A DNA stretch of 64,000 bases, from the NCBI GenBank assembly GCA_964035015.1, contig OZ035998.1, forward strand, positions 33,589,628 through 33,653,627, in the 5' to 3' direction. This DNA is from Corallium rubrum (taxonomy: Eukaryota > Cnidaria > Anthozoa > Scleralcyonacea > Coralliidae). This document shows positions 27,922 through 40,069 of this stretch, in pieces. Position numbers and translations under genes: made by a program. The notes under the pieces are model-generated. The model ran no database searches. It was not told the DNA's origin and was given only the letters and a program-made list of their open reading frames with translations. How positions within the stretch are numbered: the first letter of the stretch is position 1; every line of letters starts with the position of its first letter.

Positions 27922-28327
27922 TCAGTTTATTGAAGCATCTCCGTTCATCATTAAATCAACATTGTGGCCATCTATATCGACGATTCCTCGTTCAGTCTTG
28001 CGGGCATATGTCCTTCGAAATTTTTCGTCTACGTGATGCAAGAAGTATGTCCCCGGCCAAAGGGCCTGGACTGACGCGGTTGGGACATAATTGGGTACGT
28101 GGTGAATCTTCTCTCTCATCTCCAGGGTTTTCTCAAACTCGGCGGGATCCACACATACTCGTGTTGCCAGCTTCAACTTCATGTCGGAAACGTTTTCCAT
28201 TAATCGGCTCAACTTCGAGGAGCGGTCGGCATCGGCCGTAACTATGAATGAAAAAAATGCAGACGCGTATCCAGATCCATAACAGAACATACCAATCCGT
28301 CGTCCGGCCAGTTCATTGATGGAAAGA
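27922..28327 (-). CDS. HMGCS1: HMG-CoA synthase coding exon 5 (terminal)
   Basis: After ttttcag it reads [20 protein letters not shown] and ends [12 protein letters not shown] plus a species-specific tail and TGA. The C-terminus has no SKL-type peroxisomal signal. Confidence 0.92.
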
Positions 28328-31300
28328 CTGAAAATTAAAGATGAAGAAATTGCTTGGTTTTGTCAAAAAAGACTTGTTTCAGGCGGAATATATATTCAGG
28401 CTGTATATTCAGACCGTGCATATAACCAGGCTGTATAAACAAGCTGTATATTCATGCGGGCTGTATATATTCAGGTTGTAAATATCTGGCTGTATATTTA
28501 GGCTGTGCACTTAAGTTATACATTAATTAACAATTATTCGCCGAAGGCGAGGTGAATATCGGTGAATAATATCCGAGACGAAGTCGATGTTATTATTCAC
28601 TGATATTCACTGAGCCTGAGGTGAATAATTGTTTTAGTATAAATACACATTTTCGTACTTTTAGGAACAACATTTTCTTTAAAATTGTTAATTTCCTTGT
28701 CTGTCGCATTGACAAATTGGCTGGCGGCCATTTTGAATAAACGCTGTAGGTGATTATCGAGAATTAGTCGGAAGTAGCTCGACCAATCAGCGCTCGCGAT
28801 TTTCTGTAATAACCTGTGTATTTATACTAATGCTGTATAATCAGCTTGTATATTCAGGCTGTATAATCAGGTTGTACACGAGCTAAATTGTGGGTCGCCT
28901 AAGAACTTACCTGGCAAGAAGAGAAGCAATCCCAGCGTACACTGAGGCTGTGTATGCATTACCAACATTAGTGGAAAACAACAAGCTTGGTTTGGTCTTA
29001 ATCTCAAAACTTTTCAAACTACAACTCATAGATGCTTTTTCAACCAGCTTGGCCTTTGCTTCGTCTTCATACAACTCGTCAATAGTTGTATCACTGCAAA
29101 TTAAAAAAAAAAATTACCATTCTTTTCCAGCTCTTCTAATTTTCTTACATGGTAGCTGCGGTAATGCATGGGAGTTGTGATTTTTGGAAACTTTCGGTTA
29201 GTAACCCTGGATGTGGGAAATTTGTCAAAGACGGATCAGCTCGCCCTGTAGTTTGAATTGAAAATGGAACAAGACGGATTCTTCACGAAAAATTCGGCGA
29301 AATTTTTCCGTTTATATAGATGGTTTTTTGAGACAGATTTCTCGTTCTAATTTTGTGACAAATGTATCTTTATATAGATCTGAGAATTACTAATATCACA
29401 AGAATCATATTTAGACATGGTTGCCACGATTAAAATATTCATAAAATATATATTTATCGCATCGAGTCTCTACTTTAAGTCCCACTAAGCAATCGCCTTT
29501 GTTAGCCAGGATAGACCACAATGCATTGCGAATTCAAGATAGCGCCTCTGTTGAAGAATAGATTTTTTAGAGAATGATTACTTTAAAATTGAAAAATTTA
29601 TACCGTATATTTTAGCATTTTTTAATCATTATTGCTACTTTGAGAAAAAACATTTTTCCAGAACAGTTCATGACTTCATGCTCGCCACGCCTCAACTCAA
29701 ACTTACCGGAAATCTTGGAGTTCGTAATATTGCTGTCCAGGCAAAATCTTCTCAGAAGGATCTTTAAGAAAGTCCAGAAACATCAATCGTGCTAACGACT
29801 TTTGCGTCAGCTTACATACTGGACTGTGAAACACCATGTAATCGATATCGTCCAGAGAGGTCGCATTTGCTCTTTTTTTGGTCTGTGTGGGTAGGTAACC
29901 GTTGACTTGTTTCGACTGCTGATGTTTGCCTTTGGCTAGGTAACCTTGGTAGCTCTTCTCCAGGGCTTTTAGATAGCACTGGATGGAGAGCTTGCCGTCC
30001 ACAACCGGGTACTCAGAATCTAGGTTGGGTTTGTAGAAGTCGTAGGCATGTGACATGTGCACTGAGCGGAGTCCTAGTGGTGAAACATTTGCAAGCGTTA
30101 AAAGTGGTTCCAAACAGTTTCAAAGTGCGTATAGAGGGAAAATTAATTTGCCCTATTTAACAAAAAAAACCCACTTAAAATGACGGAGTAACATCCTTTG
30201 CAGTTTTTGATTCCTTGCTTCGATTTTGAGATATTTAAGTTAGTTTAATATGGAGAAGGTTACATATCGTCGCAATGGATGAACCAGGCGGAACTGTCTA
30301 ATTCTAGTAATAAAGCCTTATTAACCGAGTGCAAGGTCTGTACGGCAAAGTATTTGCCTGAGGTTTTCGTACAGAACGAGCGACGAAGGAGCGAGGTTTG
30401 TGCGATAAAACCGAGGGCAAATACTTTCCAGTGCAGACTGAACAAAGAGGTTAATAAGGAATTTATTATATGGCTATTGGTTCATTTTATTTTTAAGCTT
30501 CGAGCGTTGTTTTCGTCTTCGGAGTATGCTGTTTATACCTTACCTGTTGACGTTTTCGTGTCGCTTCTTAGCCTTCTTATTTACACCAGTTCGGCTTTTA
30601 TTTGTCGTGTTTTTAGATAAACAGATTTAAAGAAAACCAGTAGTGATGTTCCAACACATTGTATTGTTCAGAATATTTGAATAAAGATACCTATTTCTCT
30701 TTTATTTGTATTCAAATCAACTCAGAAATGTTCCAGCCAAAACTTACAGGGCCGAGCAAAAAGCGTATTGACCGGTCGGTCAATATCGTAAAATCCCGAT
30801 CTCTCAGGAACCAATCAGCGTGCGTCGTTTTGCGTACGGACCGGAAATCAAACCCGCAGGCCCTCGTTGCATCATGGACAGGTCACACACGCCGAATTTA
30901 GGGGGCGATTACAGGACACATGGACCGGTTAACCGGGATGAAAATGTCCATGTAATCGTTTTCATCCCGGCAAACCGGACTGAAGAACTGTTGAACTCGC
31001 TTCGATACGCGTTCGTTTGCTTGACTGTGTGAATAAATAGTGCTGAAAGGAACTGAAATAGAACATCAAAACGTTGTTTGTGTGTTCGTGATCATAGCGA
31101 AGATTTAATAAATCAATTAGTCTTCGCGAAGACGATTTCGTGGATTATAACAATCTTTTTATTAAAGATGGGCTTACAAAATAAATAATAGACTAATTAT
31201 ATGTATATATATAAAACTGAAGTAAAACTAACGTAACTTTGCCCTTATTTACTTGATAATTGCGAATTTCGGCCTGAAATCATCCCGGCTTACCGGGCTA

Positions 31301-34300
31301 ACCCGCTCCGTGTAATCGCTTCGTAAATTCATCCCGGTTAACTGGGCCAGCCCGGTCCATGTAATCGCCCCCTTAGGGTCTGCAAGATCCTGTAAAAAAT
31401 TTGGCAAAACTTGCACGGAATAAATTTGCAAAGATTTTGAAGGACATTGAAGACTTATGACATACGAATCCTAGCTTTAAATGGAAGGAATTAATGATAA
31501 AATAAATTACGGTGGAACTTTGTCAACTTTCGGCCGGAATAATCAACGAAAATGCACTTTAGTCTACCCAGAGACTCTTTGGTTTATACTTTTAGTTCGG
31601 TTTCCACAACAACTGAAACTTGAATTACGCTACACTATAGCGTACAATATAACCAAATTAAATCTCATTAACTCTTGGTCAGTTGACAGTGTTCGATAGC
31701 TAAATAAACCAAAAAGACAAGAAGAAAAACCTGTACTTTCCTGACCGTCGAATTTGCTTTTGTTCGGCAGATATTTTTCCTTCAATGGCTTGTCGCTAAA
31801 AATACTATTGGCAGAAGGTCGGTAATTCTATTAAAACATACTGGTTCTTCATTGTTATGATCTGTAAGAAAGTTTAGACCGAATTTCCTGGAGTGGGTCA
31901 TACGTTTGTCGAACAGCGGCCGGAAAGATCTTGCAGGCCCTCTCAAAGCTATCGCCTCTATGGCCCAGTCTCGCTGTGCATAATGGAATCAGTCCCCATT
32001 TTGTCAGTACAGAATCTGGCAGGCCCTCTCAAAAGTATCACTTGTCCATGATGCAATGAGGGCCTGCCGAAGAGGCAGGTACAGTACTCGGATGGGTGAC
32101 AATGATTACAGTAGTTTCATGTGAGTATAGAGTTGTTGGTTTTCTCCTGTGCTTCGAGGATTTTTCACCGGTTTCTCTGGTTTTGCTTCCTACGCGAAAT
32201 CAACACCATAAGTTTCCCAGTTAATTCTACTGGGTTATCATTATCTAAATACTGATAGTTACCTATAAGTAAATGCATGGCATCGAGGGTTATTAATGAT
32301 TAAATTCCCTGAAAGTCGAGGGAGCAAAATCAGTTATATCTCTACATTTGTTCAACGAAATCTGTATCAAAATCAAATTATTGCCAATACCCTTCAACAA
32401 CATACGTACACGATGTATTTAGTTCAACAATGCGTAGTTTGGAAGTTATTAGCCATTTTCCTCCATCAACAAATATAACAGGAAAAAATTAAGATTTGTG
32501 AAATCCAGCAAACTAAGAAATAGCACGCTTGCTGAATGACGTCACAGAATGACGATGTTCGCTCATGCGCATAAAAATAATGGGAGAAGCTTTCACAGGA
32601 GATGGACTTCTGGTTGATATCTATTCTGTGTGTGGCCACGGGCAGGTTCGACCGTCAAAAGTGCCGGTGGAACTGACCAAGATGGTGTGGAATGGTGTAA
32701 TGTTCATTGAGAAAAAAGGAACAACTTTACACGCGAGTTGGGCTTCTAGGTGTATCTATACTATTCGGTGATACGGTGACGTAAACATCTTCATTTTAGG
32801 GAGGGGAAAAAAACATACCTCTTTCAACGACTAAGGGGGCATTTGGTCCAATCAACATAGCAACCGCACCAGTGCCACCAGAAGGACGGGCGTTTCCAGC
32901 AGCATACACAGCAATATCGGCAGCAACAACAATGGCCTTGCGACCTGGAAAAAGACAGTACTTGTGATATAGTCAGAAAAGGGGGAGGAAAGGGAGAAAT
33001 TCTTTACAGGCATATGAAATGTTGCGCTTTATTTGAAAGAACACTTAAAACAAAGCTTAGTAACATGCTTTGCAGTTTTTGGTTTTCTTGCTTAGTTTGG
33101 GGGATATTTCAGTTTGTTTCATATGTAAATGTCGCATATTAGTGCCTTTTATACGGGGCAAAATAAGCCGCGGGCCCGCGGTTTAAATAAGTCGCGAACA
33201 GATCGTATAAACGGTTAATTGTTGAATAAGTCGCGGCTTACATTGGACATGCTTCAAGTTCAACCCTAAGCTTATTTTAGTCGCGGCTTATTGATTAATG
33301 ACCGTTTATATGAGCTGTTCTCGGTTAATTTTGCCCGGTATAAAAGTCTCTATTGTGACGTACATGTGCATAATGAGTTGTCGGAGAATTAAAAGTTATA
33401 TATATCATTGTTATCATCAAACATAAATAATCACTTGGAATTCTACATGTAAAACGTTTGTGTTGAGGGAGCAACACATCGACATATACGCTTCCTTCGA
33501 ATTAAGTTTGGTTTGATATTAACAAAACATATACCCTCAGATAAGCCATTATCCACATTTATTATATGGCTCAGCTTGTTTTTGGGTCATTACGCCAAAC
33601 GGCGCGCGCTGATTGGTTGTTGAGAGGTCCAGAAAAAAAGCCGTAATGCCCTCTCGGCACTGTGAGAGGGCATTACGTCATTTTTAATGGCCTGCAAGTT
33701 TTGGTGGGGAAATTACTGAGTTGATTTGAATGAAAATAAAAGCGAATTAGATATATTCGTTGGAATATTTTGAACAATAATACGTCCTGAAACATTAGTG
33801 TTTCTTTTTATAAAAACTTCTTATTTAAAAGCGCGAAAAATAAAAGCCTAACAGGTGTAAACATGAAGCGAAACGAACAATTAGCTCAAAAGAAAGAACT
33901 AAGGTGAACAGCGACATCTGATCAAGACAAACGTAGAACTAAAAACAGATAAGAAAACAAACCAAAAGCCATATAATAAAAGGCTTATTAGGTCTGGGCC
34001 GCGAAATTGACCAGTTTTTGGCTAGCCGTATTTAATTATGGAGATTGAAAATGGCATGGACTCAAACATTTCGAAAGCAAAAAACGCTTGTCGGTAAGCA
34101 AAAAGTGCAACTAAACCAAATATATTTACATGTTTCTTTGTGAAGGATAATTCTGAGTGGTTTTATGTTGTATTTGAATGCTTCTTAATTTCTTCGTGTT
34201 CGGGAAGATGGTTTAATTTAACTGTCCGTTTTGAGCTTGCTTCATTCGACAACACACACGTACGCAAAAATTACAAATGTTTGTAATTTTCCACGGACCT

Positions 34301-37300
34301 TTGTTTCACACCAAAATTTACATGTATTTCAACGTCTTTGAACTTTTTACTTTTAAAAAAAAAAATTAAATCTTTGTGTATATGTGTGAGGTTCAACATT
34401 AAAATAATATTAAAACAGTTAGTCACCTTTACATGAGCCTCTGATTGTTTGTTTTAGCTATGTTTTTCTGAGAATGATAACAGTTCTTTTTTAATGCTAT
34501 TAAGACTGCATGTATGTGCACACGGTAACGTTTCCGAGCGTTTTCATATAGTTTCAAGTGATGAGTTAATTGTTCTCGATTCCCTTGAGAACAGTAAACA
34601 ATACAAAAACGCTTGGAAACGCGTTATCGTGTGCACGTGGTCTAAGCCTGTTTGCCTATACTTCTCAGTCATATGTCGCCGACGGTCGGCAACAATGAGG
34701 GCTTTGCGACGTCCGTGACATATGAGAACGGGCTTGGTTTGCGATCCAATCGCAGAAAACAAAAAAGTTTGTTTCCCGCAATCATCGCCAACTATCACCG
34801 CCCTACAAAACATACCAGAATGTGCATTGGCAATCAGCGCCGATGTTTCACTCCAACCCTGCAGTCTAACAAGAAATTACCAACCGTGTGTTTAACGCAG
34901 GCATTTTGAAGTTTCGCGGGGTGACCGGAAATGTGACGCATCATCGCCGACAAATGAGAACTATCCATCGCGATCCGATCGGCGATGATCTGCGACGATC
35001 GGCGGCATATGCATGCTCCCCGGAGAATTTTAGAGTATGTGAAATGGCATTTCCTGCATTTTGAGAAGAGATTTAAGAGTTTTGAAGGTTATAAAATATA
35101 AAAAATATATATACCATAAAAACGTAAATACCATGTGAAACACTTAAAAGACAACACGTGCATTTAGGCTAAAGGCTAAATCATCAGATTTGACAACGTT
35201 TAACCTTATTTTGGGGGGTTCAGCCCTCCCATTTAAAAAGTCCCTCGCTTCCTACGCCTATTCTGGCGGAGGTAATAAGATGATCTGTAACGTTAACGCG
35301 ATATGCTCACCTTCACACAACCATAGTCAATCGAGATATGGTCTGGAAACTCGGCAAACTTCAAAGCTCCTATAATGAGCTGTGATTTTATGTTGAACCG
35401 TACCTTACACCGTGCACAACCTTTGTTTTAGGTTTATTAATATTTAAATAGCACGGTTGAGTGATTGAACTGAAACGTTGCTATTGGACAATTCGTTCAT
35501 TATACTATTATACAATGTGTTCAGTGATCGTGCACAAACATGCATAAAGGCGAACAAAAAGATAGACCAAAGACTTTAGCTGAGTTTCCAGACCATATCT
35601 CGATTGACTATGACACAGCACATAAGGAGGTATAATACACCAGAATTTGGATTGAATAATGCTGTACCACATAACAAACAGTTCCAATAAGAAAAATTAT
35701 AGATGTTATTGTGACAGTGAATTTGAGCTCTCTGATTGTGGAACGATTATATATGTGGTATTAAAATTTGAGAAGCCGTTTATTATCTGATTTGAAACAC
35801 CGAGAAGTGTGTTGAAAAACGAGGTAACTGATTTTCATTATGTTTTATTTCTCAAACTCGAGACGTTGTTTAGAAATGTGGTAATAAACGCCCATAAATT
35901 AAGAGAAAAATACTGATTTGTTTGAGAAGCTATACACAACGCACTTCTAGCTCGGTGTTTTCAAATCAGATAATAAACGGCTTCTCGTGTATGATATATT
36001 ACATATTTGTCTGTATCTTTATACCTTTTATACATTGAAAGGTTTGACGTCCCCAGGAGGCCATTTAGCCCACTCTGTTTCGCAACATCGTGTAATGACT
36101 TATTGGAAAAGGTTACGTAATAATACATATCTGTGGCGTGCTATTATCAGACCAAATTAATTCGAAGGAAACATGTGGGTGTATTTCTCCCACAAGGCCA
36201 AACATGTAGATTTTGAAGTGATTATGTTCGATAATAGGACTTTCTCTGATATGATGCCTTATGCACATGTGACGTTGAGATTTTAATTAGCATATCAAAG
36301 AATCTGAAATGGCTCAACAACATAGCAAATTAAGAAACGAAAAAAAAAACTGCGAAAAATGCTACTGTGTCATTTTAAGAGTTCTTTGAAATAAAAAAGA
36401 CTTCGTTTTCGTTTGATAGGCAGTTAAAGTATATATGCATGTACTTACATTATTCAAGGCCAGTGGAAACTCGGCAAACTTCAAAGCGCCAATAATGAGC
36501 TGTGATTTTATGTTGAACCGTACCTTACACCGTGCACATCCTTTGTTTTAGGTTTTACTATTTAAATAGCACGGTTGAGTGATTGAACTGAAACGTTGCT
36601 ATTGGACAATTCGTTCATTATACTAAAATACAATGTGTTCAGTGATCGTGCACAAAAATGCATAAAGGCGAACAAAAAGATAGATCAAAGACTTTAGCTG
36701 AGTTTCCAGATCATATCTCGATTGACTATGGTTCGACAAGTATTCTTTACAAACGAACACAGTTACACAAGTAAAGCACGTATTTCGAATATAAGCAGGA
36801 ATTTCAAATATTCCTATCTTTTTCACCCTCCTTATAAAAACTGTTTTATCCCATTATCCAAATAAAATCATATTTTTTTCCGACAGAGAACAAATAAACA
36901 TGGTACTTACCATCCCAGGCACTGCTCTCGACCCAATCCACAGCATTAAAAAACGCTTGGGTGCTGCCAAAACAAGCATTGATAGTGTCCACCCCTTCAA
37001 TACTGGTATTACCACTCTTTTCAAACAACTGCATCAACACTGTTTTTACCGATTTCGACTTATCCAGAATCGATTCAGTGCCCACCTCGAGTCGTCCAAT
37101 GTCCCGAGGATCAATCGAGTTTTTCTCCAACAAATTCTTCACCACGGTAAAGCCCAGAGAATTCGTGTCTTCGCGATCTCCACAAAATCCCATACCTTTC
37201 TGTCCAAGGCCAATGGTGTACTTGCCTTTGCTAACTCCATCGTACGTTTCCAACTTAGCCTGGTCCACGTAAATTGACGGGAAATAAACTTCTATGGCCA

Positions 37301-37352
37301 GAATGCCAACATCGTCGGGCCATGAAAAGCGCTCGATACTTTTAGAACCCAT
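27922..37352 (-). CDS. HMGCS1: Hydroxymethylglutaryl-CoA synthase, complete, five coding exons
   Basis: This enzyme condenses acetyl-CoA with acetoacetyl-CoA to HMG-CoA, ahead of HMG-CoA reductase in the mevalonate pathway. Minus-strand exons: 37352-36911, 32944-32819, 30073-29707, 29093-28911 and 28327-27922. All have consensus splice borders and consistent phases (1, 1, 2, 2), giving 507 residues. The family residues are present: Glu93 in [12 protein letters not shown], the nucleophile Cys127 in [10 protein letters not shown], and the catalytic His in FHSPVCKL (exon 3). It also has YDFYKP and the terminal RRTYARK. No mitochondrial presequence is evident, so it is probably the cytosolic form; whether this species has one or two forms cannot be told. 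Introns are up to 4 kb and repeat-rich. Confidence 0.95.
28380..28880. repeat. CAGGCTGTATATT degenerate tandem array split by a MITE
   Basis: About ten variants of CAGGCTGTATATT occur at 28380-28515 and four more at 28834-28880. Between them, about 28520-28830 is a foldback-like unit with AACAATTATTC..GAGGTGAATATC and GATATTCACTGAGCCTGAGG arms. The insertion split a pre-existing array next to exon 4. Confidence 0.65.
28911..29093 (-). CDS. HMGCS1: HMG-CoA synthase coding exon 4
   Basis: An exon of 183 nt between tttgcag and gtaagt. It encodes [20 protein letters not shown], matching the conserved substrate-binding N..GN.YT.S segment. Confidence 0.92.
29707..30073 (-). CDS. HMGCS1: HMG-CoA synthase coding exon 3
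   Basis: Follows the acceptor ccactag and ends before gtaagt in phase 2. It includes [21 protein letters not shown] and the catalytic-histidine motif FHSPVCKL. The region [20 protein letters not shown] is a variable surface loop. Confidence 0.93.
30901..31372. mobile_element. PIF/Harbinger-like MITE with TTA duplication
   Basis: Starts GGGGGCGATTACA and ends TGTAATCGCCCCC, flanked by TTA at 30898-30900 and 31373-31375. Subterminal ATCCCGG..ACCGG words repeat in both arms. The TTA duplication is typical of PIF/Harbinger; no ORF is present. Confidence 0.8.
32060..32210 (+). mobile_element. 5S-derived SINE-like repeat, copy 2
   Basis: CTCGGATGGGTGACAATGAT resembles the 5S-like part of the copy at 711-1025. 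It is followed by the same body, CTCCTGTGCTTCGAGGATTT..CCGGTTTCTCTGGTTTTGCTT..AAATCAACACC. Before it, GCAGGCCCTCTCAAA occurs twice (31940 and 32030), suggesting a further local duplication. Confidence 0.6.
32395..32475. repeat. Fragment of the large foldback family of 1500-2700
   Basis: ACATACGTACACGATGTATT, AGTTTGGAAGTTATTAGCCA and CAACAAATATA match the arms of the foldback at 1648-2602. This is one arm only, so a remnant. Confidence 0.6.
32819..32944 (-). CDS. HMGCS1: HMG-CoA synthase coding exon 2
   Basis: A 126-nt exon between tttccag and gtatgt. It reads [20 protein letters not shown] followed by [17 protein letters not shown], strongly conserved in the thiolase-like fold. Confidence 0.94.
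33147..33347. mobile_element. Inverted-repeat MITE in HMG-CoA synthase intron 1
   Basis: CTTTTATACGGGGCAAAATAA on the left faces TTTTGCCCGGTATAAAAG on the right, with repeated AATAAGTCGCGGCTTA words inside. No ORF. Confidence 0.65.
33644..33677. repeat. 13-bp-arm hairpin
   Basis: GTAATGCCCTCTC and GAGAGGGCATTAC pair perfectly across an 8-nt loop. It may be the core of a surrounding foldback repeat. Confidence 0.65.
34512..34645. repeat. Imperfect foldback
   Basis: GTGCACACGGTAACGTTTCC..GCGTTT near 34513 faces AACGCTTGGAAACGCGTTAT..GTGTGCAC near 34640. It is a small inverted-repeat unit within HMG-CoA synthase intron 1. Confidence 0.5.
35319..35613. mobile_element. MITE with CATAGTCAATCGAGATATGG ends, copy 1
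   Basis: CATAGTCAATCGAGATATGG on the left faces CCATATCTCGATTGACTATG on the right. The interior (AATGAGCTGTGATTTTATGT, CACGGTTGAGTGATTGAACT, ATTGGACAATTCGTTCATTA) is repeated in direct orientation at 36466-36735, and a diverged relative occurs at about 38380-38650. Confidence 0.7.
35771..35993. mobile_element. Small MITE, GAGAAGCCGTTTATTATCTG ends
   Basis: GAGAAGCCGTTTATTATCTG and its complement CAGATAATAAACGGCTTCTC bound a 220-bp unit whose inner sequence (ACACCGAG.., ..CTCGGTGT) is also inverted. Confidence 0.75.
36080..36425. mobile_element. MITE family A copy
   Basis: It contains TAATGACTTATTGGAAAAGG, GCACATGTGACGTTGAGATTT, and the end TTCTTTGAAATAAAAAAGAC followed by TTTCGTTTGATAGGCA, all shared with 14126-14630. 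Confidence 0.55.
36466..36735. mobile_element. MITE with CATAGTCAATCGAGATATGG end, copy 2
   Basis: A direct repeat of 35351-35613, about 97% similar by eye over 260 bp, with the right end intact and the left inverted end missing. Two near-identical copies 1.1 kb apart imply a recent duplication or insertion. Confidence 0.7.
36911..37352 (-). CDS. HMGCS1: HMG-CoA synthase coding exon 1
   Basis: Starts at the ATG on the complement of 37350-37352 ([18 protein letters not shown]) and ends with TGG GAT G before gtaagtacc. It contains catalytic Glu93 and Cys127. Confidence 0.94.
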
Positions 37353-37663
37353 AATTGTTTTTTCTAATATTTTGGACTATAGCTACAGGCAGTCAAGCCT
37401 CAAGCTTGCTATGCTTCGATTCCTTGCAATGCACACGCCAAGACAATGTTCGCAATCGATTCGGTCTTTGAGACTTTGTAACGAACAGATAAAAATGTAT
37501 ATGAGTGCATTACTGCAAATATATCGGATTTATTCAGTTTTGACGTCTCTCGGTGCTTGGCACGAACCATGTTCACCCATCAAGGATCAAAAGTCCCAAA
37601 GGTTAAAAGATATATATCAAATTTCAGATCGTAAATGAGAAACTTTCATATTTTAATACTTAC

Positions 37664-37775
37664 CTTCTATATGGTTTGCAAGTACTGTGCACAAAGAGAA
37701 TATAAATACAAGTAGTTAATTATGCAATCGAAAGTAGCGTTGCCAGTTGTGACAGTTGTGTTCATATCGTGTTCG
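37664..37775 (-). other. Candidate HMG-CoA synthase 5' noncoding exon
   Basis: On the minus strand, a stretch ending CATATAGAAG is followed by the donor gtaagtatt. Acceptors such as tgcctgtag lie about 300 bases on, just before the start-codon exon. The 5' limit is inferred from the TATA box about 30 bases upstream. Transcript data would be decisive. Confidence 0.35.
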
Positions 37776-37799
37776 GGTACAAGCAGGTACGGAGCGCAA

Positions 37800-37807
37800 T
37801 TTATATA
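37800..37807 (-). promoter_or_regulatory. TATA box upstream of HMG-CoA synthase
   Basis: The minus strand reads GCAGCTATATAAATTGCGC, a good TATA box. It lies about 450 bases upstream of the start codon and about 30 bases upstream of the proposed noncoding exon. No sterol response element was recognised with confidence. Confidence 0.45.
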
Positions 37808-37912
37808 GCTGCAACAGGAAGTTATTTTATGACGCAACTCTCCAGTTATACTTATAAACCCTTTCCAAACATATCAGACTTTAATAATAAGAATATTAAG
37901 CACGCACCAAAT

Positions 37913-38086
37913 TAGCCTCCTCCGCAGGCATCTCTATTAATTTTATAAGAGAAGTCAGAAGAGAATTTGGGTTATCTGCCTCGATCTCCAAAACGCGCGG
38001 CCTGAGCTTATACCACAAGTAACCCAAATTCTCTTCTGACTTCTCTTATAAAATTTTATAATAGAGATGCCTGGCGGAGGAGGCTA
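37913..38086. mobile_element. MITE with perfect 9-bp duplication
   Basis: It starts TAGCCTCCTCCGCAGGCATC and ends with the inverse GGCGGAGGAGGCTA; the arms cover almost the whole 174 bp. GCACCAAAT flanks both sides (37904-37912 and 38087-38095). The 9-bp duplication points to a Mutator-like mover. Confidence 0.82.
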
Positions 38087-38218
38087 GCACCAAATTAACT
38101 TTGACGTAAGTAAATTCGAGTTAACACTTAGTAAATTACTCACTCGCATTAGGATATGCATATCTAACTCAGACGAGCGAGCCAAACTCAATTCCTGTGT
38201 CAAATTTAATGGTAGGTC

Positions 38219-38253
38219 GGAAAACCCGGAATCCGCCGGATTCCGGGTTTTCC
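38219..38253. repeat. Perfect 16-bp-arm hairpin
   Basis: GGAAAACCCGGAATCC and GGATTCCGGGTTTTCC around a 3-nt loop. No repeat family was recognised. Confidence 0.8.
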
Positions 38254-39304
38254 AGGCAGTATTAATGACCGATTTGATGGCCGTTTTGTGTGCAGTAGTA
38301 AAGATTGGCAGCTGCAATCGTATGGACAGATCGACTGCGTTAATCCTATTACCGGAAGCATCAAACACAGGGCTGATTATTGAAGTGCATGTTTGAACAG
38401 GAACATATACATGAAGCATGGTCATGTTGGACTGACAATGGAGTTCCTAAAATGCAATTCTATGTACACGTGACGATGAAGCAACTCACTAATTATACCC
38501 GAGCGTTGCTATTGCATGACTGCTTCATTATACAGAAAATACAATACCGTGAAATTGCACAAATTTCCATAAACTTGAACAAAAACAGAACAATCACTTT
38601 GGACGAGTTTCCAAACCATGTATATGTTCTATTAACTATGGTTTGAAGAATTAAATTGTTCAAGATTTAGTTTCTTCCGATTGTATCTAACGTACAAAAC
38701 GTTATAGAACAATAGTTAGGTGGAATCAGGTTCCATATAGTAATCTCTCGTCTATTATCTATATCTGGTATTCTAAGCTTCAAAATCCTCGCTATGCCTT
38801 CAATTAAGAGTTACACTCATATTTGACTTCTCTACTCCATGTGTATCCCCTCTAAGACCTCTAATATAGACCGGCTTTGTTGTTTTTGCTTGATCGGGTG
38901 TGCCACTGTACGTACATGACTATACGTATCGGAGTGTTGGTTTCTAAATTAGACGGCAGACAGAAAAAATCGACGTTTTCTAATAATCCTTTCGAAATAC
39001 ATTTTTCACTCTAGAACGCTAACCGTATATCTATCGATTTTAACAGTAAGTAGTATACGTCGTCAGGCGTAGACTTAACCATCCCTATATCTCTCAAAAA
39101 TAGGTACGCAACGCGTACATGTGACTGTTAAGCACAGAAAGAGATATAGACTTAAGAAGCAATGCATGAAAATGTGTGAAAAGCACACAGACACAAAAAA
39201 ATGATAGTTATTTTAAATCATTTTATACATGTAGTATTGCTAATGTGAACATGGCACAAACTACACATACATCTTTACCGGCTGTTTCCAAAACATAGCA
39301 TATA

Positions 39305-39853
39305 CAGTCAACTCTCGCCTTGCGGACACCCCGCTATTACGGACACCCCGCTATTAAGGACAGTTGGTAAATCCCCGGCCGAAACTACTATGAAATGTAT
39401 TGAAATAACTCTCGCTATTACGGAACTGCGGACACTTCATGTGGTCCCCAACAAACATTTTTATTGTTCTACTCTCGTTACAACGGACACCTTGGACGTA
39501 TTTTACTCTCGACACATGAAAGTGAATGACTTTTTAATTTATCGAGTGACATATTTATGTTACTGATTCATGTTACCGGTCGTTGTATTTTTGATTTTGG
39601 AATAAAAAAATATTTGAATACAAATTTTTGACTTGTATTTTGACTTGTACTGTGTACTTATGTATCACAGTAAACGTCAACTAGAACTTGAAATAAACTG
39701 GACATTTTAAAACAAAAAAGCAGTAATACGTTGTAGTGACATCTTACAACCTGAAATTGGGATATTTTCATCGCATCCCGCTATTGCGGACTCTCGTTAT
39801 TACGGACACCAAATGACGGTCCCCAGGGTGTCCGCTATAACGAGAGTTGACTG
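39305..39853. mobile_element. Pogo/Tc1-like MITE, TA duplication, copy 2
   Basis: CAGTCAACTCTCGCCTTGCG at the left and CGCTATAACGAGAGTTGACTG at the right, flanked by TA. It is an inverted-orientation relative of 7607-8032 and about 120 bp longer. Confidence 0.75.
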
Positions 39854-40069
39854 TATTAGCATTATAAACATGCCCCCAAGTTTTACATGAAGTGTACAAA
39901 GCCCGGATAGCTTATCTGGTGAATAAATCCTAGCTATAGAACCACTCTAGTGGTGCTTTGAACATCCCAATTTAACTTCTAATTATCCACTAGCTGAACA
40001 GCACTATCACATACATAGTAATATTGGGCATTTCACTCGATTACATAGCATGTTCTAGGGATTTTTGGT

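Noticed and set aside
27885-28241. 118-aa plus-strand ORF
   Set aside because: Shadow of HMG-CoA synthase exon 5 on the other strand.
38084-38425. 113-aa minus-strand ORF
   Set aside because: No recognisable motif; it overlaps a perfect hairpin and a MITE boundary.
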